The position numbers were made by a program, and so were the translations under genes. DNA of 64,000 bases from Cycas panzhihuaensis (taxonomy: Eukaryota > Cycadophyta). The notes under the pieces were generated by a model that was not told the origin of the DNA, did no database searches, and saw nothing but the letters and a program-made list of their open reading frames with translations. Shown here in pieces: positions 1 through 10,935 of the stretch (the first letter of the stretch is position 1; each line of letters begins with the position of its first letter). The stretch covers positions 106,027,741-106,091,740 of the forward strand of contig CM041465.1 in assembly GCA_023213395.1 (NCBI GenBank), read 5' to 3'.

Positions 1-489
1 AAATGAGACAAGATTTGATAGGTAGCAAGGTGTCTTAGATGGATAGGTGTTAGTAAAATTACATAGTGATCGATTTCCTATGTGCTGAGAACGAACCTGC
101 AAACTGAATATAGGCCAAACTGAAGTAGTAGTCGATCTAGATGAAATATCTTGTTGTTTGATCAATGAAAACTCAAACTATTTCTTTCAGTAGCTTGCTA
201 GCTCACCAAGGATCACAATAAGTGGTCACTTGCTAGGGTTTCAAGTGCCAGATCTGTTACATAAGCTCACCAAACCAAATGGATCAAGTCACCCAAAATA
301 GAAAATGTGAAATAAAAAATAATATGAAAAGATTTAAACAAATAAACTTTATAATATGTAAAGTTTAAAATTTAATATAAATAATCAAACCAATATGGTC
401 GTAGATGTGCTGTAGTTTACTAAAATTTAAAAAAATAGTGAAATAGATAGTAAAATATATAGTATAACTTCTCTAAGAGGCTTATTAGG

Positions 490-850
490 CTAAATATGCA
501 CCAAATCTTGCACAGATCTGAAAGAAAATATTGAATGAATGGACCAAAATATACCAAAAGAGGTCAAATATTTAATAAAATATATAGATCTAGAGAAAAT
601 ATAGCATAGATCTAGAGAAAAACTTGAATAAATGTCGATTGTAGCTGTGCTCTTACACGAATCTGTAAAAATATTGAATAAGTGGATAAAATATGCCAAA
701 AATAGCCAAGTTTTTGATAAAAATATATAAAACTTGTTAATAAAAACTCTATAGAGTGAAGAGATCTTGAATATTTACTGATTGTAGCTATGCTTCTACA
801 CAGATTTGAAAAAATATCTGAAAAATATTTGTTATTTCATAAGTATAAAT
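490..850. repeat. Degenerate tandem repeat, period about 144 bp
   Basis: Three related units carry the landmark CACAGATCTG / CACGAATCTG / CACAGATTTG at 511, 656 and 799, so the spacing is 145 and 143 bp. Each landmark is followed by an AAATATTGAAT-like stretch, and the first two also by AAAATATRCCAAAA. A weaker copy may precede them near 395. The array lies in the leader of the minus-strand copia element. No coding function is seen. Confidence 0.6.
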
Positions 851-1032
851 TAAGAATAATTAGATCTTAATGAAAAGTACTACAAAAAACTGCTAATAAA
901 CTTTGTAGAAAATGAATATAACCAATATTTCCTTATTGTGAGTAGATCTACTGCAGATGCTAATAAATCTTCTTTCTCTTGAAAAAAACTTTAACAGGTT
1001 AATAAAATTTGAGCAACATACCAACAATCTAT

Positions 1033-1075
1033 GCTCTGATACCAGGTGAAGGAGCTAAACCAAGCTCTGATACCA
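1033..1075 (-). promoter_or_regulatory. Primer binding site, duplicated
   Basis: The minus strand reads TGGTATCAGAGC twice, at plus 1064-1075 and 1033-1044. This is the plant initiator Met tRNA complement used to prime reverse transcription. The inner copy abuts the LTR end. The second lies 31 bp further in and is preceded by a copy of the LTR tip (GTGAAGG versus ATGAAGG), so a 31-bp tandem duplication spans the LTR/PBS junction. Confidence 0.8.
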
Positions 1076-1077
1076 AA

Positions 1078-1461
1078 TGAAGGATTATAAAATGATGGAG
1101 ATAGGGCAGAGCATAATCACATAGTCAAAACATTATAGCATAAACACATAAATCTCTTAAATTTAATCCATGATTATGAGTACATAGCAAATCTCCAAAT
1201 GTAGGTGGTGTCTAAAGACACCAGGGTTGCACACCCCTCCAAATATATAATTTGGGAGAGGAGGGAAACTCTTCAACCCTTAGAATTCAAACAATAATAA
1301 AATATTACACAACTTAACTCAAATGAACTTAACTCAAATCAACTTAATCTTACCTTATACTTATCTTCACATGTGAGCACCCACATGTGTAAATTGGTAC
1401 AAGTGGGGTGTGCACTCCTAGGTGAAAGGTGAGAGTGAGGTGATGATCATTAACCCCAACA
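1078..1461 (-). repeat. 5' LTR of the left-edge copia element
   Basis: 384 bp. On the minus strand it starts TGTTGGGGTT and ends CCTTCA, giving TG...CA termini, directly followed by the primer binding site. It is homologous to the LTR at 10950-11356. The flank CATAA (1462-1466) would be one arm of the target duplication; the other arm is outside the window. Confidence 0.75.
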
Positions 1462-1789
1462 CATAAGAGATAATGGATTTATATATGAAAAATCAGTATG
1501 GGAAAAACCATGGGAGAATTTGTAGTTAAGAGCTCCTTTTAAGTATCTGAATAAGTATATCTCTAGGTCTTAGACCTTTCTCAAGTTCTCAAGTAGTGTA
1601 TGTATATATTTATATTAATAGTCACTTCATGGGTAGCCTATTATTTATATTGAGCCTTTTCATCATCTAATAGAATATTTACATGGATATATGTATGTAT
1701 TATATCTCTCAATATATCTGGTGAGTGGGGTTATATATGTGTTCACAATATTAACATTAGATATTACATATATGATAATATCACATATT
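1462..1789. other. No recognisable feature
   Basis: AT-rich sequence between the copia LTR and the first readable RNase H residues of the old gypsy pol. It may be the decayed RT end of that element, but I see no RT motif. Confidence 0.5.
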
Positions 1790-3660
1790 CCAACAAAGAA
1801 TACTAGCTCAAGTTTTGAAAAGTTAAAAGAGGTCATCATCACAAATCTAGTCTTTATCATGCTAGACTTCATATAGTCATTCATAATTGAATGTGATGCA
1901 TTAGGCATAGGGGTAGGTATAACTCTTCTATAGAATAACCACCCCATTATATATGAAAGCTAAAAGCTAAATTTATGAGAAAGAGATAAGAGCACTTATG
2001 ATAAGGAGATGTTAACTATCTTATATACCCTTGTAAAATAGAGATAATACTTATTGAGGATAAAATTTATCATTAGGACCAATCATTATATCCTAAAGTA
2101 TTATCTAACATAATAATATTTATCTAAGGAGCAATAAAGATAGGTTAGAAAAATCTAGGATTATGACTTTGAGATGTCCTATAAAAGAGGAAAAGAGCAT
2201 ATCATAGACAATGTACTATTAAGAAAGTATGAGGATATCAACTACTAATCTATCATAGCAATTATACCTACCTAACTTAAAGAGTTGTAGCATGAATATT
2301 TATAAGACATAGACATAAAGATAATCATAGACAAAAAATTTGAAGAATTAGTAGAGACTCATTGGTCAAAGAAGGGAAGCACCCTACTTTATAAGAATAG
2401 AATCTACTTATCCTAAAGATCATAATTTAAAGAAGTGGCCCTTAAGGAACATCATGACTCACCCATAGCTAGATATTTAGGGTTCCTAAAAGCTTATAAA
2501 AGGATAAAAACATCATTTTATTAGAGGGGAATAGAGGTCAATATAAAGAGATTTGTCTATGAGTGTGAGACCTATTAAGGATAGAAGTCAAAGTCAATAT
2601 AGGCTTTAGGGCTACTACAATCCTTAGAATGATCCAAATAAAAATAAGAGAAAATATATATGGATTTCTTCCAAAATTAAAACCCAAGGATGCCCTATTC
2701 ATAGTAGTGGATCGTCTAACAAAGTATGCATATTTTATCTTCATTTAAGCATCAGACAAAGCATCTTAGATGGCTGAGATATTTATGGAGAACATGTATA
2801 AGCTACATGGTTTTCTAAAAAAGATAATAAATGATAGAGATCTAAAATTTATAAGCCATTTTTAGAAAGCCTTATTTAAATTAGTAAGGACCCAATTTAC
2901 CATGAGCATAACATACCACTTACAAACAAATAGATAAATCAAAGTTATCAACAAAAACTTGGAGGCATACTTATAATGTTATGCCAAAGATAACTAATCT
3001 AAATGGGTGAAATGGGTCCACCTAGCTGAATATTGTACACCACCAATTATCATTCCTCCATCAAAACAACATCCTTCATGGTATAATATGGTTATTTGCC
3101 CTGTGTACTAATGGATTATATTCATGGTACAACAAAAATTCCTATAGTAGAGGAATTGATAACACAATCTAAGAAAATTTTAAAAGAGATTATGCAAAAT
3201 TGTGATTCCATAAAGAATTAGATGAAGTAATAAGCTAACCAAAAGAGGACTAAAAGATAATTTGAAGTAGGAGACTGGGTCTATATAAGGTTATAACAAT
3301 ACAAATAGGTTTCTCTTAAGCAATAAGGGAAATATAAACTTATACCTAGATTCCACTATCCACAAAAGAGATGGGAAAGGAATGGAGAAGTAGCATATGC
3401 TCTTGACCTACCTTAAGGTGGCAAGATTGATGATGTCTTCAATGTATCCAACCTTAAGAAAAATCTGGGGTACCACATTGGGGTAGTAACTAAATTACCA
3501 ATAATGAATGGAGAGGTCAAACTTGCATTAGAACCTAAAAAAATAATAGATACTTACCAATGTAAGTTTAAATCATGGCATATCATAGAGTATCTAATTA
3601 AATTCAAGGAACTACCACAACGAGAAGTAATATGGGAGAGAGAACAATTCATTTAAAATA
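1790..3660 (+). pseudogene. Ty3/gypsy pol, 3' half (RNase H, integrase, chromodomain-like end)
   Basis: Translation through stops and shifts gives, in order: the RT/RNase H linker (SFEKLKE, about 1815); RNase H motifs CDALGIGVG, STYDKEML and FIIRTNH (1890-2080); the linker ending in KRGKEHIIDNVLLRKYED (about 2180-2240); the integrase zinc region (HHDSPIARYLGFLKAYKRI, about 2450-2510); the integrase core with VVDRLTKYAYF (about 2705) and INDRDLKFISHF; and a chromodomain-like tail (EPKKIID ... EYLIKFKELPQREVIWE, about 3530-3650). The catalytic Glu expected after the TNR/TDGQ motif reads as Lys. The order fits a chromovirus. gag, protease and RT are missing, and the copia LTR lies on that side. 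The copy is dead: more than ten stops. Confidence 0.85.
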
Positions 3661-3699
3661 ACCCATCAGTATTAATACTTTGTGGGTAAAGTACTTTTT

Positions 3700-3717
3700 T
3701 TAGGGAGGGACTTACTA
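3700..3717 (+). promoter_or_regulatory. Polypurine tract of the old gypsy
   Basis: TTAGGGAGGGACTTACTA precedes TGACC, the presumed first bases of LTR B. Its position after the chromodomain-like end fits a plus-strand primer. Confidence 0.55.
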
Positions 3718-4443
3718 TGACCTAATTTAATTATGGAAGTTGGACATAAATATGATAAATAAAGGATTATTATTATTATTAAGAATTTAAAATTTTACAG
3801 ATGGTCAATTTTGACACCTATAAATAGATGATTATCATTCATCTATAAAGCATTTTTTGTGAGTTAATCCATTTGGGATCTTTTGACCTTTTGGATCTTA
3901 GGGGCTTAATCCTAGCTTTCATTTCAATTTTATTTTATGTTTGTGGAAGTAGATCCCTTTTAGGATTATTTTAATAGCTAATTTTATTAGAAAAAAAAAA
4001 GGCTTACTTATGTGCCTGCTATACCCACTTATTCTTTCACAGAGCACTAAGAGCACATTAAAAAAGAAGAGAAAAATAAAGTGGCATGATAATTATGCAT
4101 TGTAGTTTCATGTGCTTGTACTCTTTGTTGAAGGTCTAATGGAGCAGAGGTTTTCACTTATCATGAGTCCTCAAATCTATGAGGCTAAAAGATTTTTCTA
4201 AACTAGGATTATTTATTAATTTCATCCAATTAAAAGAGCATGTTAGTTACACCATAGGTTTTCATTGCTTGCCTCTTATAACTCTTTTTTAGGATATGGT
4301 CATTCCTCCATAAAAAATAGGGTACCATTTGCCTTCTATAGAGATTTTATCATTAGATGAGAGAAGTAATCTTGTACCTTTTAGTAGATGGAGCCTTCTA
4401 TTCTATATTATGAATGTTCTTTTGGAGTACATCTACCTTTACC
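3718..4443 (+). repeat. LTR of family B, left part (split by Gypsy-A)
   Basis: Starts TGACCTAATT after a polypurine tract. A TATA-like box CTATAAATAG lies at 3818-3827. From about 4000 it aligns with 28360-29040 (for example CTTAT-ATGAGTCCTCAAA), and the alignment resumes after the 9.9-kb insertion at 14311. The true 3' end of the LTR is not resolved; similarity to the second copy ends near 14560. Confidence 0.65.
3818..3827 (+). promoter_or_regulatory. TATA-like box in LTR B
   Basis: CTATAAATAG lies about 100 bp into the LTR, a plausible U3 core promoter for the old gypsy. Based on motif only. Confidence 0.4.
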
Positions 4444-5568
4444 TAATCCAAATTTGAAAGGAAAGTAAAGACTTAATCCAATCAAAACAAATCCAAAACA
4501 AATTTACAATAATATTACATTAATTTGAAGATATTTAAAATTTCTTTTACAAAATTTCTTCTATTTGTGCACTATTGAGCATGCAAAGGACTGCTACAAC
4601 AAGTTAAGAGAGAAGAAAAGAGTGTTGGGTGCTTTTCGAGCTGCTGCATGTTCTTTGGAACCACTGTCATTGAAGTATGCATAGAGTTTTGGTTGCCGAT
4701 AACCAAAGAAATATCTTTTCTTGGTGAAGAAACTCACCGGCGTCTCTTTCTTGGACTACTGCAGCTACTATTTTCCTCCATTGGCTACAACTACACCTTC
4801 TTGGGCTCCTTCTCTATCCCCACAAATGGTTTTGGACGCTGCTCTGTCACTCCTTATGTACTTCCGTTTATTTTTTCTCTTCTACGTAAAATTTCTATCT
4901 TGGAGCCATTCTTTTCTTTCCAGAAAGTAATTTTGGGAAAACTTTCTTCGAATCTTGCTCCTCATACTGCGTTTATGGCTACTGGGCATCCTCTCCTCTA
5001 TAATGCGTGTTTTCTTCCTCAACAAGTTTTTCATTTTTTAGTTCTTCAATGGATTCCAAATGGTTAAAGAAAAACCCACTTAAATCCATTTAATTAAGAG
5101 GTTTTTATCTTTAATCGTGTAGAGGACACGTGCAAAGAAATCCTCTTAAAATTCCATGTGAAATGACTGCTTTTCCCTCTAAAAATCCGCCACTTTTACA
5201 TTTTTCCCGTTTTTTGTTTTCTGCATTTCACAGGGTTGCACTTGTAGTCAGCAAGGTTGTGCCTATAGTCAGAAGGGTTGCACTTGCAGTTGCACTTGAT
5301 TGCACTTACCATTGCACTTGCAAACTATGTGGTTACACTTCATTGCACTTGTAGACTAGTCGATTGCACTTAGTTGCACTTGTAGACCACCCGTTTGCAC
5401 TTAGTTGCACTTGTAGGCCACCCGGTTACACTTAGTTGCAGTTGTGGTTGTAACTGTTTTTATATTTTTTAAGTATTTTAAGGAATTTTTCTATTAAATG
5501 AAGGTTATAAACATGAAAAACAAGGTATTTTAAGAGTATTATGATATTAAAGATCCGAAAACAGATTA
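4444..5568 (-). repeat. Gypsy-A 3' LTR
   Basis: 1125 bp, colinear with 13143-14305 along its whole length (for example the shared ACTTAATCCAATCAAAACAA block and the GAGTATTATGATATTAAAGA end). Terminal bases have mutated (TAATCC...AGATTA). It contains a TTGCACTTG-rich short-period array. An open frame at 4648-5067 has a disrupted counterpart in the other LTR, so I do not treat it as a gene. Confidence 0.92.
5230..5450. repeat. TTGCACTTG short-period array in the 3' LTR
   Basis: Around ten degenerate copies of TTGCACTTG, interspersed with GTAGACCACCCG-like units. The same array, with different unit changes, is at 13965-14195 in the 5' LTR, so it was already in the element when it inserted. Confidence 0.8.
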
Positions 5569-5585
5569 GAACTCCTCTTTTTTAG
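5569..5585 (-). promoter_or_regulatory. Gypsy-A polypurine tract
   Basis: The minus strand reads CTAAAAAAGAGGAGTTC directly against the 3' LTR, the usual place of the plus-strand primer. Confidence 0.65.
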
Positions 5586-5611
5586 GAGTTCATGGCCTCA
5601 TGAACTTATAG

Positions 5612-6880
5612 TTATAGATGAGGGAATTTGATTTTCCCTATCTTCGTATTATAACATTTTATCTTGCTAGGTATTTGTTCTTTTTCTGCAATTCTAAAGG
5701 ACTCAATTATGCCTCTTTGTGTCTTAGTCTGCTTCCTTTGAAGAATGTAATCATTTTGTATTAGTTCATCTTTCTCTATTTGTAACTCCTCTAGATTTGG
5801 TAAGAGTGGAACTTCATCTTCATCTTCATCCAACATGGATGGCTCAAACATCTTCAGATTCTCAACATTCACTACGGAATACATCTTCATGAATTCTGGA
5901 AGTTCAAGCTGGAAAGCATTTTCCCCAATTTTCTTTAAGATTGTAAAACGACCATATCGTATAGGGTTTAGCTTTTTGCCTTCACCTTATAATCTTTTCT
6001 TACTGAGGTATAACCAAACTCTATCTCCTTCCTTAAAGGAATGGCTGGTTCTATGTGTATCATACCTTTGTTTATATCTTTGTTGAGACTTTTGAAGCTA
6101 CTCTTCAACTTATTGATGGATTTTTCTGATTCTTTCCAAGAATCTTTGTGCCTTTTCATCTCCTTCTTCCTCCTTTCCATTTCCTGTAGAAAGTTAAGTG
6201 AAAAATTCTAGATCGAAAGGACTTGCACGTAGAAATCCTAAACATACCTTAAATGGTGATTTCTAGGTTGATCTATGGATAGCTCTATTGAATGCAAATT
6301 GCAAGTATGGGAGACCTTCATCCTAAGTCTTAGAATACTTGATATTATATCCTCATAACAGTTGTATCAATATCCTGTCGACAACTTCGGTCTAGCCATC
6401 TATTTGAGGATGAAAAGCCATGCTCATCTTTAACTTCGTATCCATCATTTTCCAAAGTGTTTGTAAAAAATGACTTAGAAATCTACTGTCTCGATCAGAA
6501 ATGATTAAGTTGGGAAGTCCAAAATGCTTCCAAACATGCTGGAAAAATAATCTAGCTATGTCTTCTCCTATATGTGTCTTTCTACAGGGAATCAACATCA
6601 CCATTTTACTGAACCGATCAACAACTACAAACAAATAATCTATACTATTTTTGGTTCATGGTAGTCCTCTGAGGAAATCCATGGAGATACTCTCCCACGG
6701 TCGTGATGGAACAGGAAGTGGAATGTACAATCTAAACTTCCTATTGGCTGGCTTTGATGTGCTATATAATGTATACCCTCATACTGCTGTAGTCATATCT
6801 TGCTGTATATTTGGCCAATACATATATCATTGCAAGTTCAGCAATGTCTTTCCCACTCCAAAGTGTCCTGCAACTTGAGA
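5612..6880 (-). pseudogene. Gypsy-A integrase and pol C-terminus
   Basis: The minus-strand reading shows the N-terminal approach (YWPNIQQDM-like, about 6800), then WESISMDFLRGLP. The catalytic core follows with FVVVDRFSKMVML (first Asp, about 6630), ISDRDSRFLSHF (second Asp, about 6490) and HPQIDG followed by a stop and TEVVDR (Glu kept, about 6390). After it come a charged region (KAQRFLERIRKIHQ), KEGDRVWLYLSKKRL, and the terminal YSVVNVENLKMFEPSMLDED block (5800-5890). All three acidic residues survive. The frame is interrupted by single stops, for example after HPQIDG. I see no chromodomain. Confidence 0.92.
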
Positions 6881-6999
6881 GGTGTGAGCTTCTCTTACCC
6901 ACTTCATTCAGTTTGCATGCTTTGGAATGTAAAGCTTATCTTGCTTGAAGAGAAGGTTATCTTTCACCTTGAAATTAGCAACTACTTTTCCTTATTGTA

Positions 7000-7600
7000 G
7001 CTGCTCAAATATAGGCTTGAATGCCTCATCTTTCAAGTATAAATCAACATATTCATTATGGCAGAAAGGTTGAAATTACATAGCTACCAATAAACTAGAA
7101 ATACCTTGTTGTTGAGGAGGTCTGGACAGTAAGTCTGCAATTTTATTTGTCGTTCCTTTCTTATACTTAATCACAATGTAAAACTGCTGCAAATAAAACA
7201 TCCACTTCATGTGCCTAGCCTGCTGCAATTTGGACTGAGTCTATAAGAATTGTAAAGGATTATGGTCGGTGTGGATGACCACTTCTTTTCCCAACAAATA
7301 TGGTCTCTAATGCTTCACTACTTAGTGCAATGCATAGAGCTTTTTATCGTAAGTTAGGTAGTTTATGATAGCTCCATTAAATGTCTCTGAATGGTATGCT
7401 ATCGATCTTCCTTCTTACTTTAACACTGCTCCCATGGCATAGCCTGAAGCATCAGTCTCCAATTCAAATGGTTTTTACAACGAGAGTAAAGCTAACACAG
7501 GTGTCTCACAAATTTTCTGCTTCAAAATCCTGAAAGATTTTTCTTATTCATTCTCCCAATGAAACTTTGCATGTCTTCCCATCAATGCATGAAGAGGTGC
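7000..7600 (-). pseudogene. Gypsy-A RNase H
   Basis: Minus-strand motifs: FELETDASGYAMGAVL (about 7430-7480, first Asp of RNase H), YHSETFNGAIINY, YDKKLYALH, VVIHTDHNPLQFL (about 7250-7290) and YKKGTTNKIADLLSRP (about 7110-7170). Only a few stops occur. It joins RT upstream and integrase downstream in normal gypsy order. Confidence 0.9.
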
Positions 7601-7639
7601 TGCAATTTGAGAGAATCTGAAAATAAAATTTCTTAAATA

Positions 7640-8505
7640 TTAACATGCACCAATAAAACTTCTTACCTCTGTGGTTATCTTAGGTGTGGGCCAATTGAGA
7701 ATGACTTTAATCTTTACTGGTTCAATCTTCAATTCTCCTCCTCCAACCATGAAACCTAAGAAAATGAGAGATTGCTTTCCAAACTCACACTTCTTTAGAT
7801 TGAGTTTCAACTACTGTTATTAGAGAAGTTTGAGCACTTGCTCGACATGTTGGAGGTGCTCCTCCCAAGTATAACTAAAAATTAGAATATCATCTAAATA
7901 AACAATTACAAAGTCATCAATGAAGGGTATTAATACCTCATTCATCAACCTCATGAAGGTGGCAGGTGCGTTGCACAGATCAAACGACATCACTAACCAT
8001 TTAAATAGTCCTTGCTTCGATTTGAAGGCTGTTTTCCAAGTATCCTCCTCTCAAATTCAAACCTGATGGTAGCCTAATTTCAGGTCTAATTTACTGAAAT
8101 ATATTACTGACTGTAGATAGTCCAACAAGTCATCTATCCATGGTAAGGGATGTTGATTCTTTATGGTGATCTTGTTCAAAGCTTGGTAGTCAATGCACAT
8201 TCTCCATCCTCCATCTTTTTTAGGCACTAAAACAATAGGTGAACCACATGGGGAATAACTCAGTTTGATCACTTCTTACTCTAAAAGTTCTTGAATCTAC
8301 CTCTTAATCTCTTCATTCTCCAAAATTGCATTTTGATAGAGACTAATATTTGGCAAAGGTGAACTAACAACCAACTAGATTTCATGTTCAATTTCCCTTT
8401 TAGGGGGCATCCCTTTTGGCTCTTGGAATACATCGTTGTACCTATTCCTTAGGCTTTTAATCTACCGCACTTGCTTCATATCCAATGCTTGTATTAAGGA
8501 CTCTA
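7640..8505 (-). pseudogene. Gypsy-A reverse transcriptase
   Basis: On the minus strand the protease-RT linker (YNDVFQEPKGMPPKREIEHEI, about 8370-8440) leads into an open stretch with SPCGSPIVLVPKKDGGWRMC and DYQALNKITIKNQHPLP (8057-8272). The palm motif follows with FSKLDLKLGYHQV (first Asp region) and [10 protein letters not shown] (catalytic YLDD at 7889-7900). Catalytic residues look intact; stops and small shifts break the frame near 8050. Upstream the reading stops near 8510, where the copia insertion begins. Confidence 0.93.
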
Positions 8506-8524
8506 TTTGCTCTTTACAAAGATT

Positions 8525-8640
8525 TAATATGACAAACTGTAAACCATTGTCAATACCAGCAGAAATTGGAATTAAACTCTCTAAGACAGATGACTCAACT
8601 TCAGTTGATCCCACTCACTATAGACAACTGACTGGCAGCC
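8525..8640 (+). pseudogene. Copia RT-RNase H linker fragment
   Basis: The plus frame reads FNMTNCKPLSIPAEIGIKL, then SKTDDSTSVDPTHYRQLTGS. This is the highly characteristic copia segment that follows the RT palm (FxM.NCK..STP ... DPT.YRQLVGS). It breaks off exactly where the GGCAGC repeat starts. It is too short to function. The gypsy minus-strand reading can be followed to about 8510, so the junction lies within a few tens of bases. Confidence 0.85.
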
Positions 8641-8768
8641 GGTTTCATTTTCTTATTGTTATTTTTGACAGCAACGTTGCCGTTGGCAGCTGACTTTATT
8701 TTGTTGCCGTTAGCACAACGATTAATATATTGGCAGCCGTCTTCATTTTGTTATCTAGTTTTAATAAT
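8634..8768. repeat. Three degenerate GGCAGC units of about 48 bp
   Basis: Units start GGCAGCCGGTTTCATTTT (8634), GGCAGCTGACTTTATTTT (8685) and GGCAGCCGTCTTCATTTT (8732), with spacings of 51 and 47 bp. The first overlaps the end of the copia linker fragment. Confidence 0.7.
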
Positions 8769-10204
8769 ATAAAGTTTAACAAAAATTAAAATTTATTGAA
8801 TATTTTTTTAAATCTGAGGCTTTAAAGGGTTTAATCCCCTTTCACTTTCATCCCCTAGTTCCATTTCACCATCACGTGACTTCTAGCCACTTCCAAAAAG
8901 GTTTTTAAATGTTTTTCTTTTTTTTGTTTTTTCAATTTTTTATTTTACATAGAGTTATTGGCGTTTTTATTGCCATAACTTCTCACTGGCTTATTAGTTT
9001 CAGACGAAACCTACTCCAATAGATCAGAAATTTTCTTTACACCAATTTTGACTGGTCATATGACCAATTTGGTGCCGATTTGACCCTGTTTCGACCATTT
9101 TAACATCAGACACTCAAAATTTCAGCTTTTTTTGCACTGTTAACAAAATCGTTTTTAGAACTGGCTATAATTAATTACTGATACATGGTTTTTACCCAAA
9201 TTTCCTTTATAATGATCTACATTCTATAGACTTCAATACCCATTTCTTACTTTATTTTTTAAATTCATTTTCATTAGTATTTTAATCGCTGAAATTAGGA
9301 ATTTAGTTATTTTTTGCCTGTTTCTTAACATTCTCCATAAAGACACCTGTTACCTTTTTCACTATAACTTTTTTATTTTATATCAGATTTCAATTCTGTC
9401 AGCTTCGTTGGGAAGCTGACTCATTTCTCTTCATTTTGACATATTTTTTATATATTTTGACATTATCTTCCTGAATTTCAAATCAGTCAAAGTTGAGGTA
9501 CCTTATTACCTCAAATCTGCTATTTTTTACACATTTTTAATATATTTTTCAAAAATTTTCAATCGAAAGTATATTGAACAATCTCATAAACAATATTTGA
9601 TCCATTTTTCAACATTTTCTAAAAGTTAATTAGTAATTTTATGTGATTTTTGTCTACCCTGCTCCTGTTAGGCCCCATAAGGAGGTCTATATCTTTGCAT
9701 CATTCAAATCATGATTTATTGGTACCCATTTTCAAAACCGTTAGTTTCATTGGATTCACACCTTATTAATATATATATTGGTAGAATTTTAAGTTATTTT
9801 GACATTATTCAATATAGTTTTCAAGCTGTTAAAGTTGAGAATACAAGTACATCCTAATAAGCTTGTCATTTTTTCAAAATTTTTAAGAAAATTCTAGTTT
9901 ATATCTTATTGGTTGCTCAAGGTTTCTACTTGATCTTTCTACAAGTATTTTAAGTTGTTTTGAACCAGAAATTATTCATAAGGCAATATATATTTTTCTC
10001 AAAGAAAAATTATTTTTATACAAAAAAGGAAAAATTTTTCTTACATTGAAGATTTACATTTACTCATTTGAGAAATTGGTATTTTTGAAAACTCTTTATA
10101 TTTCATTCTTAAAAGTTTATTTTAGTTTTGTATAAGTGAAAAAGATTTTTTAAGTTTGCTTTCAAACACATCATTATTTTCTTATTGATTACATTACTTT
10201 CAAA
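8769..10204 (+). other. T-rich leader upstream of copia gag
   Basis: No frame of note. The sequence is T-rich with recurring ATTTTGACAT-like blocks (about 9435, 9455, 9797) and directly precedes a copia gag start. I read it as an untranslated leader of a large copia family. No LTR or primer binding site could be found in it. Confidence 0.45.
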
Positions 10205-10774
10205 ATGGCACAATTCCCTATTTTTAATGGCCATAACTTTTCACTATGGTATGACACCATGCAAACTTACTTTATTGAACATGATCTTTTAAAGTATTTA
10301 CAACATGAATGTGACCTTAGCATTAAAGAAAATTTTTGAAAAGATAATGAAGTTTTAAGTTTATTATTTTGTACTATGACTGATGATATTTTTTCACTGG
10401 TTTCTGAATTAACAACATCTAAGTTTGTTTGGGATTTATTGATTTCCATTTATGGGGGAGATACCCCCAATGTATTTGATGAGCATGTGAGACAGGTAAC
10501 AAAACAGATAGATCATGACGATAACAACCATGAGGACTCAGATCAAATGCAGGACCACCTTGTTGCACAAGGATTTGATCCTCCATTTGAGAGGGAGCAT
10601 GAAGATGAATCTTATGACATAATGAAAAATGAATCTGATGATATGACAAAGAATGAACCTAATGATATGACAGTTATTCAAAGCATAAAGATTACAAAAG
10701 TTCAAGTTCAGAGCCTTCTTAATGTTCCAGTTGATAAAGTCAAAATTACAGCTATTCATCTACATTTGCATTAA
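10205..10774 (+). pseudogene. Copia gag fused to a downstream linker (internal deletion)
   Basis: ATG at 10205 opens MAQFPIFNGHNFSLWYDTMQ, a copia gag N-terminus (target-binding NFSLW pattern). A single TGA (10337-10339) interrupts residue 45, and the same frame continues to 10774. After FVWDLLISIYGG (about residue 85) the sequence does not continue as gag. It becomes acidic and repetitive (DIMKNESDDMTKNEPNDMT), like the linker after integrase, so gag C-terminus, protease, integrase and RT appear deleted. The gag family is clear; the deletion is inferred from what is missing. Confidence 0.8.
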
Positions 10775-10935
10775 GTTTCATCTACCTATAGTTTTTCTAC
10801 ATCATTCCATGATAAAGAGACATATGTGACTATAAGGGTGAGAAGAGTTGATAAAGATCAAGATCAGAATTTCAAAGTTTTTTTCAAGTACCAGTTCCAT
10901 AAGTTCAAGGAAAAGATACAAGTATTCGTGCTAAC

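Larger units (their letters stand above)
1..1461 (-). mobile_element. Copia-like LTR element, 5' end only (runs off left edge)
   Basis: A minus-strand LTR (1078-1461) is followed, reading leftward, by a primer binding site complementary to initiator Met tRNA and about 1 kb of non-coding leader. The LTR resembles the plus-strand LTR at 10950-11356: both share the TCTTTAGACACCACC block and the GGAGAGGAGGGAAACTC-type block, in opposite orientation. No gag is visible before the window edge, so the body lies to the left. The copia assignment rests on the copia gag attached to the related LTR at 10950. Confidence 0.7.

Noticed and set aside
490-699. Minus-strand 69-codon open frame
   Set aside because: Lies within the degenerate 144-bp repeat of an untranslated leader; composition is Phe/Ile/Ser-rich and no motif is seen.
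2538-2744. Minus-strand 68-codon frame
   Set aside because: Shadow of the gypsy integrase that reads clearly on the plus strand.
4648-5067. Plus-strand 139-codon open frame in the Gypsy-A LTR
   Set aside because: Antisense to the element, inside the LTR. The other LTR has only a broken counterpart (13453-13731). Best explained as chance.
5230-5450. CRISPR-like appearance of regularly repeated TTGCACTTG
   Set aside because: Units are 9-12 bp with irregular spacers, inside an LTR of a plant retrotransposon; no Cas genes and wrong kingdom.
10419-10759. Minus-strand frames over the copia gag
   Set aside because: Shadow of the plus-strand gag, which has the family pattern and start codon.
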